Positions 48,138 to 60,423 of a stretch of 64,000 nucleotides of DNA are shown here, in pieces. The notes beneath the pieces were generated by a model. It was not told where the DNA came from and did no database searches. It saw only the letters and a list, made by a program, of their open reading frames with translations. The DNA is taken from NCBI GenBank assembly GCA_026315105.1, contig JAOYRU010002393.1:18501-82500 (forward strand), read 5' to 3'. Position 1 is the stretch's first letter; the number at the start of each line of letters is the position of its first letter. This DNA is from Locusta migratoria. Its lineage: Eukaryota; Arthropoda; Insecta; Orthoptera; Acrididae. A program made the translations under genes and the position numbers.

Positions 48138-48255
48138 GCCAACAGCACCCTGTTTTCCCAGGTGGTCACCCATCCAAGTACTGACAAGGCCCGACGTTGC
48201 TTAACTTCGGTGATCGGACGAGAACCGGTGTTTTCAACGTGGTATGGCCGTTGGC
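48138..48255 (-). rRNA. 5S rRNA: 5S rRNA, unit 20
   Basis: Intact, identical by eye to unit 1. Confidence 0.97.
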
Positions 48256-49175
48256 GAGCAAATTGTGCAACATGAAACGACAAGTCTGCGTCGGACCATG
48301 TCTCTTAATTTCCACACTGAGTGTTTATTTACCTGGCAGTAAACCCACGAGGCTGGCATAAAACGGCCGATCCAGATTTCGTGAAATGAAATAACATTTC
48401 TTTATGGAATGCATTTAGAAAATTAAAACTTTCGTACCTATTCTCCCTACTAGGGACGAAAAAATAGAAACACTTTCTGTTATTATGTTACAGTTGCGAC
48501 TTGACAAATTCGTTAGATAGTCCAAATTCGTAGCAAAACAATGTCGTTAAATTACACCTGACAAAGACAATAAAACTCGCCTTCAATTAATTCGCTTTTG
48601 AATCATTTACATTACAAAACGTTCCACTTCCATTTTTTATGTACTTATTTTAGCGTTCATTATGTCTGATTTAACTTATCCCCTCCCCCCACCGACCGAC
48701 CACCACAACTTCGCCTAAATAAATAAGAGTGTAGGTGATACGAATTACTCCCTGCCCCATAACGCTTATGCCTAATGCAAAGGGTAAAACGTTTAATTTT
48801 TTTTCCTTAGACTTTGCCATGTAAGGGGAAAATGACGGCATATACTGGATTCAAATAGCAAAGAACCCAACTAAGCTTTCACAATCCTACTGACAAACAA
48901 GAAAAATATTTCTTACCTTGTAGTTTCTATTTGTTCATAGGTGTTCAGTCAGTAACGTAACCAACAATGTATGCTCATTCTTGGTTTCTCTTGAATTCTA
49001 CCAATGTGGGGTATGTTCAATGTGCACACTGTAAGGACTGCTGTCCAACATTCTTGGTCGTGTTTGACTGTCTGAGCTGTGGCGCTTCCGTTGCTAAGCA
49101 ACAGACTCCAGCGATTGACAATACTGCCTCAATTAGCAACATTAAACTCTCTCCTCGTGATAGGTAATGTAACCT

Positions 49176-49207
<32 letters not shown>

Positions 49208-49608
49208 GGGCGGAAAAGTCATCCCACAAATGTCATTCGTCGTTACCATAGCAACAGGGAGAGCGTCTTTCTGATGGAAGGAGGGCCTGAGGCGGTAGAC
49301 TGCACTTGTATGCCATCTTGCGGAGGATAGAGTGAGTTAGTTACTGCAGCAACGGTCCACGCCTGGACCGCGTGGTCCTCCCTTCCCGCGCGGTCCTCCC
49401 TCCCCGCGCAAAGTGCATCGATTTACTTGGCAGTAGGCTGTAATTGCAACTACCTGACACTTAACTCGGCGGCTAAAAGCTGCATTCTAAGTAGAAACTG
49501 CAAGCATAGCGACCATGCTCTTTAACAAGAGCTCTCGACGTCTTTCGTAATCGTCAAACATCTGTAGCGCGCGACGTTATAAATATTCGGCAGTGGGTGC
49601 GTGAAGGC

Positions 49609-49771
49609 ATACTTACCTGGCGTAGGAGACACCGTGATCATAAAGGCGGTTCTCCCAGGGCGAGACCTTTCCATTGTACTTCGGTTAGGTTGACCCCTGC
49701 GATTACCTCTAATGTAGGTAACTCGGGCGCATAATTTTTGGTAGTCGGGACTGCGTTCGCGCTGTCCCGTT
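49609..49771 (+). ncRNA. U1: U1 snRNA, unit 21 (loop II variant)
   Basis: Same C69-to-T change as unit 20 (here at 49677). Units 20 and 21 also share a left-spacer change (46896 and 49038), so they are sister copies. Confidence 0.95.
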
Positions 49772-50282
49772 CTCAAATTGTTTCAAAACTCAGCACGCAA
49801 TAACAGAAGCTTGCCAGTATACAGCAAGCTGCAACTAGATAGGCACAAAACGGTTAGCTGCACGTCAAGGGACCTGGCGTCGAACCCAGAGCCACCCAGC
49901 GCGCGGCCCACTCCGCAACGACCTCGGACGTGCGCCCTTAGTAGCAGAAGCCACGACGACGCAACCCCCGCACAGCGTCCGAAAATAGCAGTCGGACAGC
50001 CATTTCGGCCCTTCTCTATCCATCGATGATTGCGCACCGACGGTAAATCGGCGGTGCATCGACCCCTGCACGGCCGGCTAGTGTGATGGGGCGGTTGGGC
50101 CCACAGCAGCCGATGAGCGGCCGTAGGCGGTGCAGCGTGTATCGAGGTATAAGACGGGCCGAAATCAAGCGTCTAGCGTAGCGTCTTACGACTTGCAGAC
50201 TTGCGGCACTTGGGGTGCTGGGGTCGTAGTCGGGTCGTGAACTGGAGACAACAAGAGCGAGAAAAATGAAAATGAAATTGCG

Positions 50283-50400
50283 GCCAACAGCACCCTGTTT
50301 TCCCAGGTGGTCACCCATCCAAGTACTGACAAGGCCCGACGTTGCTTAACTTCGGTGATCGGACGAGAACCGGTGTTTTCAACGTGGTATGGCCGTTGGC
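50283..50400 (-). rRNA. 5S rRNA: 5S rRNA, unit 21
   Basis: Intact, identical by eye to unit 1. Confidence 0.97.
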
Positions 50401-51751
50401 GAGCAAATTGTGCAACATGAAACGACAAGTCTGCGTCGGACCATGTCTCTTAATTTCCACACTGAGTGTTTATTTACCTGGCAGTAAACCCACGAGGCTG
50501 GCATAAAACGGCCGATCCAGATTTCGTGAAATGAAATAACATTTCTTTATGGAATGCATTTAGAAAATTAAAACTTTCGTACCTATTCTCCCTACTAGGG
50601 ACGAAAAAATAGAAACACTTTCTGTTATTATGTTACAGTTGCGACTTGACAAATTCGTTAGATAGTCCAAATTCGTAGCAAAACAATGTCGTTAAATTAC
50701 ACCTGACAAAGACAATAAAACTCGCCTTCAATTAATTCGCTTTTGAATCATTTACATTACAAAACGTTCCACTTCCATTTTTTATGTACTTATTTTAGCG
50801 TTCATTATGTCTGATTTAACTTATCCCCTCCCCCCACCGACCGACCACCACAACTTCGCCTAAATAAATAAGAGTGTAGGTGATACGAATTACTCCCTGC
50901 CCCATAACGCTTATGCCTAATGCAAAGGGTAAAACGTTTAATTTTTTTTCCTTAGACTTTGCCATGTAAGGGGAAAATGACGGCATATACTGGATTCAAA
51001 TAGCAAAGAACCCAACTAAGCTTTCACAATCCTACTGACAAACAAGAAAAATATTTCTTACCTTGTAGTTTCTATTTGTTCATAGGTGTTCAGTCAGTAA
51101 CGTAACCAACAATGTATGCTCATTCTTGGTTTCTCTTGAATTCTACCAATGTGGGGTAGTTCAATGTGCACACTGTAAGGAATGCTGTCCAACATTCTTG
51201 GTCGTGTTTGACTGTCTGAGCTGTGGCGCTTCCGTTGCTAAGCAACAGACTCCAGCGATTGACAATACTGCCTCAATTAGCAACATTAAACTCTCTCCTC
51301 GTGATAGGTAATGTAACCTATTTTTTTTTTTTTTTTTTTTTTTTTTTACAGGGCGGAAAAGTCATCCCACAAATGTCATTCGTCGTTACCATAGCAACAG
51401 GGAGAGCGTCTTTCTGATGGAAGGAGGGCCTGAGGCGGTAGACTGCACTTGTATGCCATCTTGCGGAGGATAGAGTGAGTTAGTTACTGCAGCAACGGTC
51501 CACGCCTGGACCGCGTGGTCCTCCCTTCCCGCGCGGTCCTCCCTCCCCGCGCAAAGTGCATCGATTTACTTGGCAGTAGGCTGTAATTGCAACTACCTGA
51601 CACTTAACTCGGCGGCTAAAAGCTGCATTCTAAGTAGAAACTGCAAGCATAGCGACCATGCTCTTTAACAAGAGCTCTCGACGTCTTTCGTAATCGTCAA
51701 ACATCTGTAGCGCGCGACGTTATAAATATTCGGCAGTGGGTGCGTGAAGGC

Positions 51752-51914
51752 ATACTTACCTGGCGTAGGAGACACCGTGATCATAAAGGCGGTTCTCCCA
51801 GGGCGAGACCTTTCCATTGCACTTCGGTTAGGTTGACCCCTGCGATTACCTCTAATGTAGGTAACTCGGGCGCATAATTTTTGGTAGTCGGGACTGCGTT
51901 CGCGCTGTCCCGTT
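51752..51914 (+). ncRNA. U1: U1 snRNA, unit 22
   Basis: Majority-type copy. The unit has a 1-nt deletion in the left spacer near 51158. Confidence 0.96.
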
Positions 51915-52425
51915 CTCAAATTGTTTCAAAACTCAGCACGCAATAACAGAAGCTTGCCAGTATACAGCAAGCTGCAACTAGATAGGCACAAAACGGTTAG
52001 CTGCACGTCAAGGGACCTGGCGTCGAACCCAGAGCCACCCAGCGCGCGGCCCACTCCGCAACGACCTCGGACGTGCGCCCTTAGTAGCAGAAGCCACGAC
52101 GACGCAACCCCCGCACAGCGTCCGAAAATAGCAGTCGGACAGCCATTTCGGCCCTTCTCTATCCATCGATGATTGCGCACCGACGGTAAATCGGCGGTGC
52201 ATCGACCCCTGCACGGCCGGCTAGTGTGATGGGGCGGTTGGGCCCACAGCAGCCGATGAGCGGCCGTAGGCGGTGCAGCGTGTATCGAGGTATAAGACGG
52301 GCCGAAATCAAGCGTCTAGCGTAGCGTCTTACGACTTGCAGACTTGCGGCACTTGGGGTGCTGGGGTCGTAGTCGGGTCGTGAACTGGAGACAACAAGAG
52401 CGAGAAAAATGAAAATGAAATTGCG

Positions 52426-52543
52426 GCCAACAGCACCCTGTTTTCCCAGGTGGTCACCCATCCAAGTACTGACAAGGCCCGACGTTGCTTAACTTCGGTG
52501 ATCGGACGAGAACCGGTGTTTTCAACGTGGTATGGCCGTTGGC
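52426..52543 (-). rRNA. 5S rRNA: 5S rRNA, unit 22
   Basis: Intact, identical by eye to unit 1. Confidence 0.97.
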
Positions 52544-53891
52544 GAGCAAATTGTGCAACATGAAACGACAAGTCTGCGTCGGACCATGTCTCTTAATTTC
52601 CACACTGAGTGTTTATTTACCTGGCAGTAAACCCACGAGGCTGGCATAAAACGGCCGATCCAGATTTCGTGAAATGAAATAACATTTCTTTATGGAATGC
52701 ATTTAGAAAATTAAAACTTTCGTACCTATTCTCCCTACTAGGGACGAAAAAATAGAAACACTTTCTGTTATTATGTTACAGTTGCGACTTGACAAATTCG
52801 TTAGATAGTCCAAATTCGTAGCAAAACAATGTCGTTAAATTACACCTGACAAAGACAATAAAACTCGCCTTCAATTAATTCGCTTTTGAATCATTTACAT
52901 TACAAAACGTTCCACTTCCATTTTTTATGTACTTATTTTAGCGTTCATTATGTCTGATTTAACTTATCCCCTCCCCCCACCGACCGACCACCACAACTTC
53001 GCCTAAATAAATAAGAGTGTAGGTGATACGAATTACTCCCTGCCCCATAACGCTTATGCCTAATGCAAAGGGTAAAACGTTTAATTTTTTTTCCTTAGAC
53101 TTTGCCATGTAAGGGGAAAATGACGGCATATACTGGATTCAAATAGCAAAGAACCCAACTAAGCTTTCACAATCCTACTGACAAACAAGAAAAATATTTC
53201 TTACCTTGTAGTTTCTATTTGTTCATAGGTGTTCAGTCAGTAACGTAACCAACAATGTATGCTCATTCTTGGTTTCTCTTGAATTCTACCAATGTGGGGT
53301 ATGTTCAATGTGCACACTGTAAGGAATGCTGTCCAACATTCTTGGTCGTGTTTGACTGTCTGAGCTGTGGCGCTTCCGTTGCTAAGCAACAGACTCCAGC
53401 GATTGACAATACTGCCTCAATTAGCAACATTAAACTCTCTCCTCGTGATAGGTAATGTAACCTATTTTTTTTTTTTTTTTTTTTTTTACAGGGCGGAAAA
53501 GTCATCCCACAAATGTCATTCGTCGTTACCATAGCAACAGGGAGAGCGTCTTTCTGATGGAAGGAGGGCCTGAGGCGGTAGACTGCACTTGTATGCCATC
53601 TTGCGGAGGATAGAGTGAGTTAGTTACTGCAGCAACGGTCCACGCCTGGACCGCGTGGTCCTCCCTTCCCGCGCGGTCCTCCCTCCCCGCGCAAAGTGCA
53701 TCGATTTACTTGGCAGTAGGCTGTAATTGCAACTACCTGACACTTAACTCGGCGGCTAAAAGCTGCATTCTAAGTAGAAACTGCAAGCATAGCGACCATG
53801 CTCTTTAACAAGAGCTCTCGACGTCTTTCGTAATCGTCAAACATCTGTAGCGCGCGACGTTATAAATATTCGGCAGTGGGTGCGTGAAGGC

Positions 53892-54054
53892 ATACTTACC
53901 TGGCGTAGGAGACACCGTGATCATAAAGGCGGTTCTCCCAGGGCGAGACCTTTCCATTGCACTTCGGTTAGGTTGACCCCTGCGATTACCTCTAATGTAG
54001 GTAACTCGGGCGCATAATTTTTGGTAGTCGGGACTGCGTTCGCGCTGTCCCGTT
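53892..54054 (+). ncRNA. U1: U1 snRNA, unit 23
   Basis: Majority-type copy, no change seen. Confidence 0.96.
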
Positions 54055-54565
54055 CTCAAATTGTTTCAAAACTCAGCACGCAATAACAGAAGCTTGCCAG
54101 TATACAGCAAGCTGCAACTAGATAGGCACAAAACGGTTAGCTGCACGTCAAGGGACCTGGCGTCGAACCCAGAGCCACCCAGCGCGCGGCCCACTCCGCA
54201 ACGACCTCGGACGTGCGCCCTTAGTAGCAGAAGCCACGACGACGCAACCCCCGCACAGCGTCCGAAAATAGCAGTCGGACAGCCATTTCGGCCCTTCTCT
54301 ATCCATCGATGATTGCGCACCGACGGTAAATCGGCGGTGCATCGACCCCTGCACGGCCGGCTAGTGTGATGGGGCGGTTGGGCCCACAGCAGCCGATGAG
54401 CGGCCGTAGGCGGTGCAGCGTGTATCGAGGTATAAGACGGGCCGAAATCAAGCGTCTAGCGTAGCGTCTTACGACTTGCAGACTTGCGGCACTTGGGGTG
54501 CTGGGGTCGTAGTCGGGTCGTGAACTGGAGACAACAAGAGCGAGAAAAATGAAAATGAAATTGCG

Positions 54566-54683
54566 GCCAACAGCACCCTGTTTTCCCAGGTGGTCACCCA
54601 TCCAAGTACTGACAAGGCCCGACGTTGCTTAACTTCGGTGATCGGACGAGAACCGGTGTTTTCAACGTGGTATGGCCGTTGGC
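54566..54683 (-). rRNA. 5S rRNA: 5S rRNA, unit 23
   Basis: Intact, identical by eye to unit 1. Confidence 0.97.
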
Positions 54684-55128
54684 GAGCAAATTGTGCAACA
54701 TGAAACGACAAGTCTGCGTCGGACCATGTCTCTTAATTTCCACACTGAGTGTTTATTTACCTGGCAGTAAACCCACGAGGCTGGCATAAAACGGCCGATC
54801 CAGATTTCGTGAAATGAAATAACATTTCTTTATGGAATGCATTTAGAAAATTAAAACTTTCGTACCTATTCTCCCTACTAGGGACGAAAAAATAGAAACA
54901 CTTTCTGTTATTATATTACAGTTGCGACTTGACAAATTCGTTAGATAGTCCAAAGTCGTAGCAAAACAATGTCGTTAAATTTACGCCTTCCTTCAATTAA
55001 TTCGCTTTAGACTCATTTACATTACAAAACGTTCCACTTCCTTCTTTTTTTATTTACTTATTTTAGCGTTCATTATGTCTGATTTAACTTATCCCCTACC
55101 CCGACTGACCGACCACCACAACTTCGCC

Positions 55129-55155
55129 AAAATAAATAAATAAATAAATAAATAA
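55129..55155 (+). repeat. AAAT microsatellite in unit 24
   Basis: About six AAAT repeats where canonical units have only two (TAAATAAATAAG). Specific to the diverged unit type. Confidence 0.85.
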
Positions 55156-56015
55156 GAGTGTAGGTGATACGAATTACTCCCTGTCCCATAACGCTTATGC
55201 CTAATGCAAAGGGTAAAACGTTTAATTTTTTTCCTTTGACTTTGCCATGTAAGGGGAATATGACAGCATATACTGGATTCAAATAGCAAAGAACCCAACT
55301 GACCTTTCACAATACTACTGACAAACAAGAAAAATATTCTTACCTTGTAGTTTCTATTGTTCATAGGTGTTCAGTCAGTAGCGTAACCAACACAGTATGC
55401 TGATTCTTGGTTTCTCTTGAATTCTACCAATGTGGGGTATGTTCAACGTGCAGCACTCTAAGGAATGCTGTCCAACATTCTTGGTCGTGTTTGACTGTCT
55501 GAGCTGTGGCGCTTCCGTTGCTGAGCAACAGACTCCGGCGATTGACAATACTGCCTCATTTAGCAACATTAAACTCTCTCCTCGTATCAGGTAATGTAAC
55601 CTATTTTGTTACAGGGCGCAAAGTCATTCCACAAATGTCATTCGTCGTTACCATAGCAACAGAGAGAGCGTCTTTCTGATGGAAGGAGGGACTGAGGCGG
55701 TAGACTGCACTTGTATGCCATCTTGCGGAAGATGCAGTGAGTTACCGCAGCAACGGTCGACGCCGTTGACCGCGTGGTGCTCCCTTCCCGCGCGGTCTGG
55801 TCCTCCCATTCCCGCGCAAAGTGCATCGATTTACGCGGCAGTAGGCCGTAATTGCAACTATCTGACATTTAACTCGGCGGCTAAAAGCTCCATTCTAAAT
55901 AGAAACTGCAAGCATAACGACCATGCTGTCTAACAAGAGCTCTCGACGTCTTTGTAGTCGTCAAACATCTGTAGCGCGAGACGTTATAAATATTCGGCAG
56001 TGGGTGCGTGAAGGC

Positions 56016-56178
56016 ATACTTACCTGGCGTAGGAGATACCGTGATCATAAAGGCGGTTCTCCCAGGGCGAGACCTTTCCATTGCACTTCGGTTAGGTTGA
56101 CCCCTGCGATTACCTCTAATGTAGGTAACTCGGGCGCATAATTTTTGGTAGTCGGGACTGCGTTCGCGCTGTCCCGTT
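56016..56178 (+). ncRNA. U1: U1 snRNA, unit 24 (T22 variant)
   Basis: Inside an otherwise diverged unit the U1 sequence is identical to the majority copy except T at nt 22. The TATA box (55985-55992) and the block at -56 to -38 are also conserved, while neighbouring spacer is not. This contrast supports continued selection on the gene and its promoter. Confidence 0.96.
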
Positions 56179-56689
56179 CTTAAATTATTTCAAAACTCAG
56201 CAAGCAATAACAGAAGTTTGCCAGTATACAGCAAGCTGCAACTAGATAGGCACAAAACGGTTAGCTGCACGTCAAGGGACCTGGCGTCGAACCCAGAGCC
56301 ACCCAGCGCGCGGCCCACTCCGCAACGACCTCGGACATGCGCCCTTAGTAGCAGAAGCCACGAAGACGCAACCCCCGCACAGCGTCCGAAAATAGCAGTC
56401 GGACAGCCATGTCGGCCCTTCTCTGTCCATCGATGATTGCGCACCGACGGTAAATCGGCGGTGCATCGACCCGTGCACGGCCGGCTAGTGTGATGGGGCG
56501 CTTGGGCCCACAGCAGCCGATGAGCGGCCGGAGGCGGTGCAGCGTGTATCGAGCTATAAGACGGGCCGAAATCAAGCGTCTAGCGTAGCGTCTTACGACT
56601 TGCAGACTTGCGGCACTTGGGGTGCTGGGGTCGTAGTCGGGTCGTGAACTGGAGACGACAAGAGCGAGAAAAATGAAAATGAAATTGCG

Positions 56690-56807
56690 GCCAACAGCAC
56701 CCTGTTTTCCCAGGTGGTCACCCATCCAAGTACTGACAAGGCCCGACGTTGCTTAACTTCGGTGATCGGACGAGAACCGGTGTTTTCAACGTGGTATGGC
56801 CGTTGGC
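56690..56807 (-). rRNA. 5S rRNA: 5S rRNA, unit 24
   Basis: Intact and identical by eye to the canonical copies, within the homogenised 381-bp segment. Confidence 0.97.
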
Positions 56808-57252
56808 GAGCAAATTGTGCAACATGAAACGACAAGTCTGCGTCGGACCATGTCTCTTAATTTCCACACTGAGTGTTTATTTACCTGGCAGTAAACCCAC
56901 GAGGCTGGCATAAAACGGCCGATCCAGATTTCGTGAAATGAAATAACATTTCTTTATGGAATGCATTTAGAAAATTAAAACTTTCGTACCTATTCTCCCT
57001 ACTAGGGACGAAAAAATAGAAACACTTTCTGTTATTATATTACAGTTGCGACTTGACAAATTCGTTAGATAGTCCAAAGTCGTAGCAAAACAATGTCGTT
57101 AAATTTACGCCTTCCTTCAATTAATTCGCTTTAGAATCATTTACATTACAAAACGTTCCACTTCCTTCTTTTTTTATTTACTTATTTTAGCGTTCATTAT
57201 GTCTGATTTAACTTATCCCCTACCCCGACTGACCGACCACCACAACTTCGCC

Positions 57253-57279
57253 AAAATAAATAAATAAATAAATAAATAA
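57253..57279 (+). repeat. AAAT microsatellite in unit 25
   Basis: Same length as in unit 24, in line with recent duplication of the unit. Confidence 0.85.
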
Positions 57280-58139
57280 GAGTGTAGGTGATACGAATTA
57301 CTCCCTGTCCCATAACGCTTATGCCTAATGCAAAGGGTAAAACGTTTAATTTTTTTCCTTTGACTTTGCCATGTAAGGGGAATATGACAGCATATACTGG
57401 ATTCAAATAGCAAAGAACCCAACTGACCTTTCACAATACTACTGACAAACAAGAAAAATATTCTTACCTTGTAGTTTCTATTGTTCATAGGTGTTCAGTC
57501 AGTAGCGTAACCAACACAGTATGCTGATTCTTGGTTTCTCTTGAATTCTACCAATGTGGGGTATGTTCAACGTGCAGCACTCTAAGGAATGCTGTCCAAC
57601 ATTCTTGGTCGTGTTTGACTGTCTGAGCTGTGGCGCTTCCGTTGCTGAGCAACAGACTCCGGCGATTGACAATACTGCCTCATTTAGCAACATTAAACTC
57701 TCTCCTCGTATCAGGTAATGTAACCTATTTTGTTACAGGGCGCAAAGTCATTCCACAAATGTCATTCGTCGTTACCATAGCAACAGAGAGAGCGTCTTTC
57801 TGATGGAAGGAGGGACTGAGGCGGTAGACTGCACTTGTATGCCATCTTGCGGAAGATGCAGTGAGTTACCGCAGCAACGGTCGACGCCGTTGACCGCGTG
57901 GTGCTCCCTTCCCGCGCGGTCTGGTCCTCCCATTCCCGCGCAAAGTGCATCGATTTACGCGGCAGTAGGCCGTAATTGCAACTATCTGACATTTAACTCG
58001 GCGGCTAAAAGCTCCATTCTAAATAGAAACTGCAAGCATAACGACCATGCTGTCTAACAAGAGCTCTCGACGTCTTTGTAGTCGTCAAACATCTGTAGCG
58101 CGAGACGTTATAAATATTCGGCAGTGGGTGCGTGAAGGC

Positions 58140-58302
58140 ATACTTACCTGGCGTAGGAGATACCGTGATCATAAAGGCGGTTCTCCCAGGGCGAGACCTT
58201 TCCATTGCACTTCGGTTAGGTTGACCCCTGCGATTACCTCTAATGTAGGTAACTCGGGCGCATAATTTTTGGTAGTCGGGACTGCGTTCGCGCTGTCCCG
58301 TT
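58140..58302 (+). ncRNA. U1: U1 snRNA, unit 25 (T22 variant)
   Basis: Same T22 type as unit 24, no further change seen. Confidence 0.96.
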
Positions 58303-58813
58303 CTTAAATTATTTCAAAACTCAGCAAGCAATAACAGAAGTTTGCCAGTATACAGCAAGCTGCAACTAGATAGGCACAAAACGGTTAGCTGCACGTCAAG
58401 GGACCTGGCGTCGAACCCAGAGCCACCCAGCGCGCGGCCCACTCCGCAACGACCTCGGACATGCGCCCTTAGTAGCAGAAGCCACGAAGACGCAACCCCC
58501 GCACAGCGTCCGAAAATAGCAGTCGGACAGCCATGTCGGCCCTTCTCTGTCCATCGATGATTGCGCACCGACGGTAAATCGGCGGTGCATCGACCCGTGC
58601 ACGGCCGGCTAGTGTGATGGGGCGCTTGGGCCCACAGCAGCCGATGAGCGGCCGTAGGCGGTGCAGCGTGTATCGAGCTATAAGACGGGCCGAAATCAAG
58701 CGTCTAGCGTAGCGTCTTACGACTTGCAGACTTGCGGCACTTGGGGTGCTGGGGTCGTAGTCGGGTCGTGAACTGGAGACGACAAGAGCGAGAAAAATGA
58801 AAATGAAATTGCG

Positions 58814-58931
58814 GCCAACAGCACCCTGTTTTCCCAGGTGGTCACCCATCCAAGTACTGACAAGGCCCGACGTTGCTTAACTTCGGTGATCGGACGAGAA
58901 CCGGTGTTTTCAACGTGGTATGGCCGTTGGC
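58814..58931 (-). rRNA. 5S rRNA: 5S rRNA, unit 25
   Basis: Intact, canonical sequence. Confidence 0.97.
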
Positions 58932-60278
58932 GAGCAAATTGTGCAACATGAAACGACAAGTCTGCGTCGGACCATGTCTCTTAATTTCCACACTGAGTGT
59001 TTATTTACCTGGCAGTAAACCCACGAGGCTGGCATAAAACGGCCGATCCAGATTTCGTGAAATGAAATAACATTTCTTTATGGAATGCATTTAGAAAATT
59101 AAAACTTTCGTACCTATTCTCCCTACTAGGGACGAAAAAATAGAAACACTTTCTGTTATTATGTTACAGTTGCGACTTGACAAATTCGTTAGATAGTCCA
59201 AATTCGTAGCAAAACAATGTCGTTAAATTACACCTGACAAAGACAATAAAACTCGCCTTCAATTAATTCGCTTTTGAATCATTTACATTACAAAACGTTC
59301 CACTTCCATTTTTTATGTACTTATTTTAGCGTTCATTATGTCTGATTTAACTTATCCCCTCCCCCCACCGACCGACCACCACAACTTCGCCTAAATAAAT
59401 AAGAGTGTAGGTGATACGAATTACTCCCTGCCCCATAACGCTTATGCCTAATGCAAAGGGTAAAACGTTTAATTTTTTTTCCTTAGACTTTGCCATGTAA
59501 GGGGAAAATGACGGCATATACTGGATTCAAATAGCAAAGAACCCAACTAAGCTTTCACAATCCTACTGACAAACAAGAAAAATATTTCTTACCTTGTAGT
59601 TTCTATTTGTTCATAGGTGTTCAGTCAGTAACGTAACCAACAATGTATGCTCATTCTTGGTTTCTCTTGAATTCTACCAATGTGGGGTATGTTCAATGTG
59701 CACACTGTAAGGAATGCTGTCCAACATTCTTGGTCGTGTTTGACTGTCTGAGCTGTGGCGCTTCCGTTGCTAAGCAACAGACTCCAGCGATTGACAATAC
59801 TGCCTCAATTAGCAACATTAAACTCTCTCCTCGTGATAGGTAATGTAACCTATTTTTTTTTTTTTTTTTTTTTTACAGGGCGGAAAAGTCATCCCACAAA
59901 TGTCATTCGTCGTTACCATAGCAACAGGGAGAGCGTCTTTCTGATGGAAGGAGGGCCTGAGGCGGTAGACTGCACTTGTATGCCATCTTGCGGAGGATAG
60001 AGTGAGTTAGTTACTGCAGCAACGGTCCACGCCTGGACCGCGTGGTCCTCCCTTCCCGCGCGGTCCTCCCTCCCCGCGCAAAGTGCATCGATTTACTTGG
60101 CAGTAGGCTGTAATTGCAACTACCTGACACTTAACTCGGCGGCTAAAAGCTGCATTCTAAGTAGAAACTGCAAGCATAGCGACCATGCTCTTTAACAAGA
60201 GCTCTCGACGTCTTTCGTAATCGTCAAACATCTGTAGCGCGCGACGTTATAAATATTCGGCAGTGGGTGCGTGAAGGC

Positions 60279-60304
60279 ATACTTACCTGGCGTAGGAGAC
60301 ACCG
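60279..60304 (+). pseudogene. U1: U1 snRNA 5' fragment, unit 26 (split by retrotransposon)
   Basis: U1 nt 1-26 only, broken at the same base as in unit 8. The surrounding unit is canonical and carries C22, and the promoter is intact. The 3' part of this U1 gene and the unit's 5S gene lie beyond the window. Confidence 0.95.
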
Positions 60305-60327
60305 AGTCCTCGGCCTCGACGCTAGGT
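60285..60327 (+). promoter_or_regulatory. predicted hairpin across the U1/element 2 junction
   Basis: The paired sequences are the same as in element 1: U1 nt 7-18 with element nt 10-23, plus the inner CCGA/TCGG stem over the junction. The sequence directly after the block differs from element 1. Confidence 0.55.
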
Positions 60328-60423
60328 GTTGTTCCTACGTCTAGGCTCGCGGTGGGCTACGTTGTTGTTGTAGTAGTCGTCGTTGTTTTTCGTGTGTTGG
60401 CCGGTCGGCCATATTTTTGCGTG

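Larger units (their letters stand above)
54767..59014. repeat. two diverged, mosaic array units (24 and 25)
   Basis: Both units are 2124 bp. They share many substitutions and indels against the canonical type from 54915 to 56657 and again from 57039 to 58781. The 381 bp between (56658-57038), holding the 5S gene and its flanks, shows no difference from canonical units, and sequence after 58781 is canonical again. The two units differ from each other at only two sites that I found (55012 against 57136, and 56531 against 58655), so one is a recent duplicate of the other. They lack the long poly-T. Confidence 0.92.
1..60304. repeat. 5S rRNA/U1 snRNA tandem array, 26 units
   Basis: Direct reading shows one sequence repeated head to tail. 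Lengths between successive unit starts are 2141, 2147, 2143, 2142, 2143, 2142 and 2144 for units 1-7; 2142, 2141, 2140, 2142, 2149, 2144, 2144, 2146, 2144, 2142, 2147, 2142, 2145, 2143 and 2140 for units 9-23; and 2124 twice for units 24-25. Unit 8 spans 7613 bp, which is a 2142-bp unit minus 27 bp plus a 5498-bp insertion. Most length variation lies in one poly-T tract. Order in each unit: AT-rich spacer, poly-T, U1 promoter, U1 (+), spacer with tRNA-like boxes, 5S (-), short spacer. 24 U1 genes are uninterrupted, two are split by retrotransposons, and all 25 5S genes in view are intact. Near identity implies concerted evolution. The array extends beyond both window ends as far as can be told. 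Confidence 0.97.

Noticed and set aside
1..60304. CRISPR or satellite DNA as explanation for the repeats
   Set aside because: The unit is 2.1 kb and holds two complete RNA genes; this is a multigene-family array, not a short-spacer array or simple satellite.
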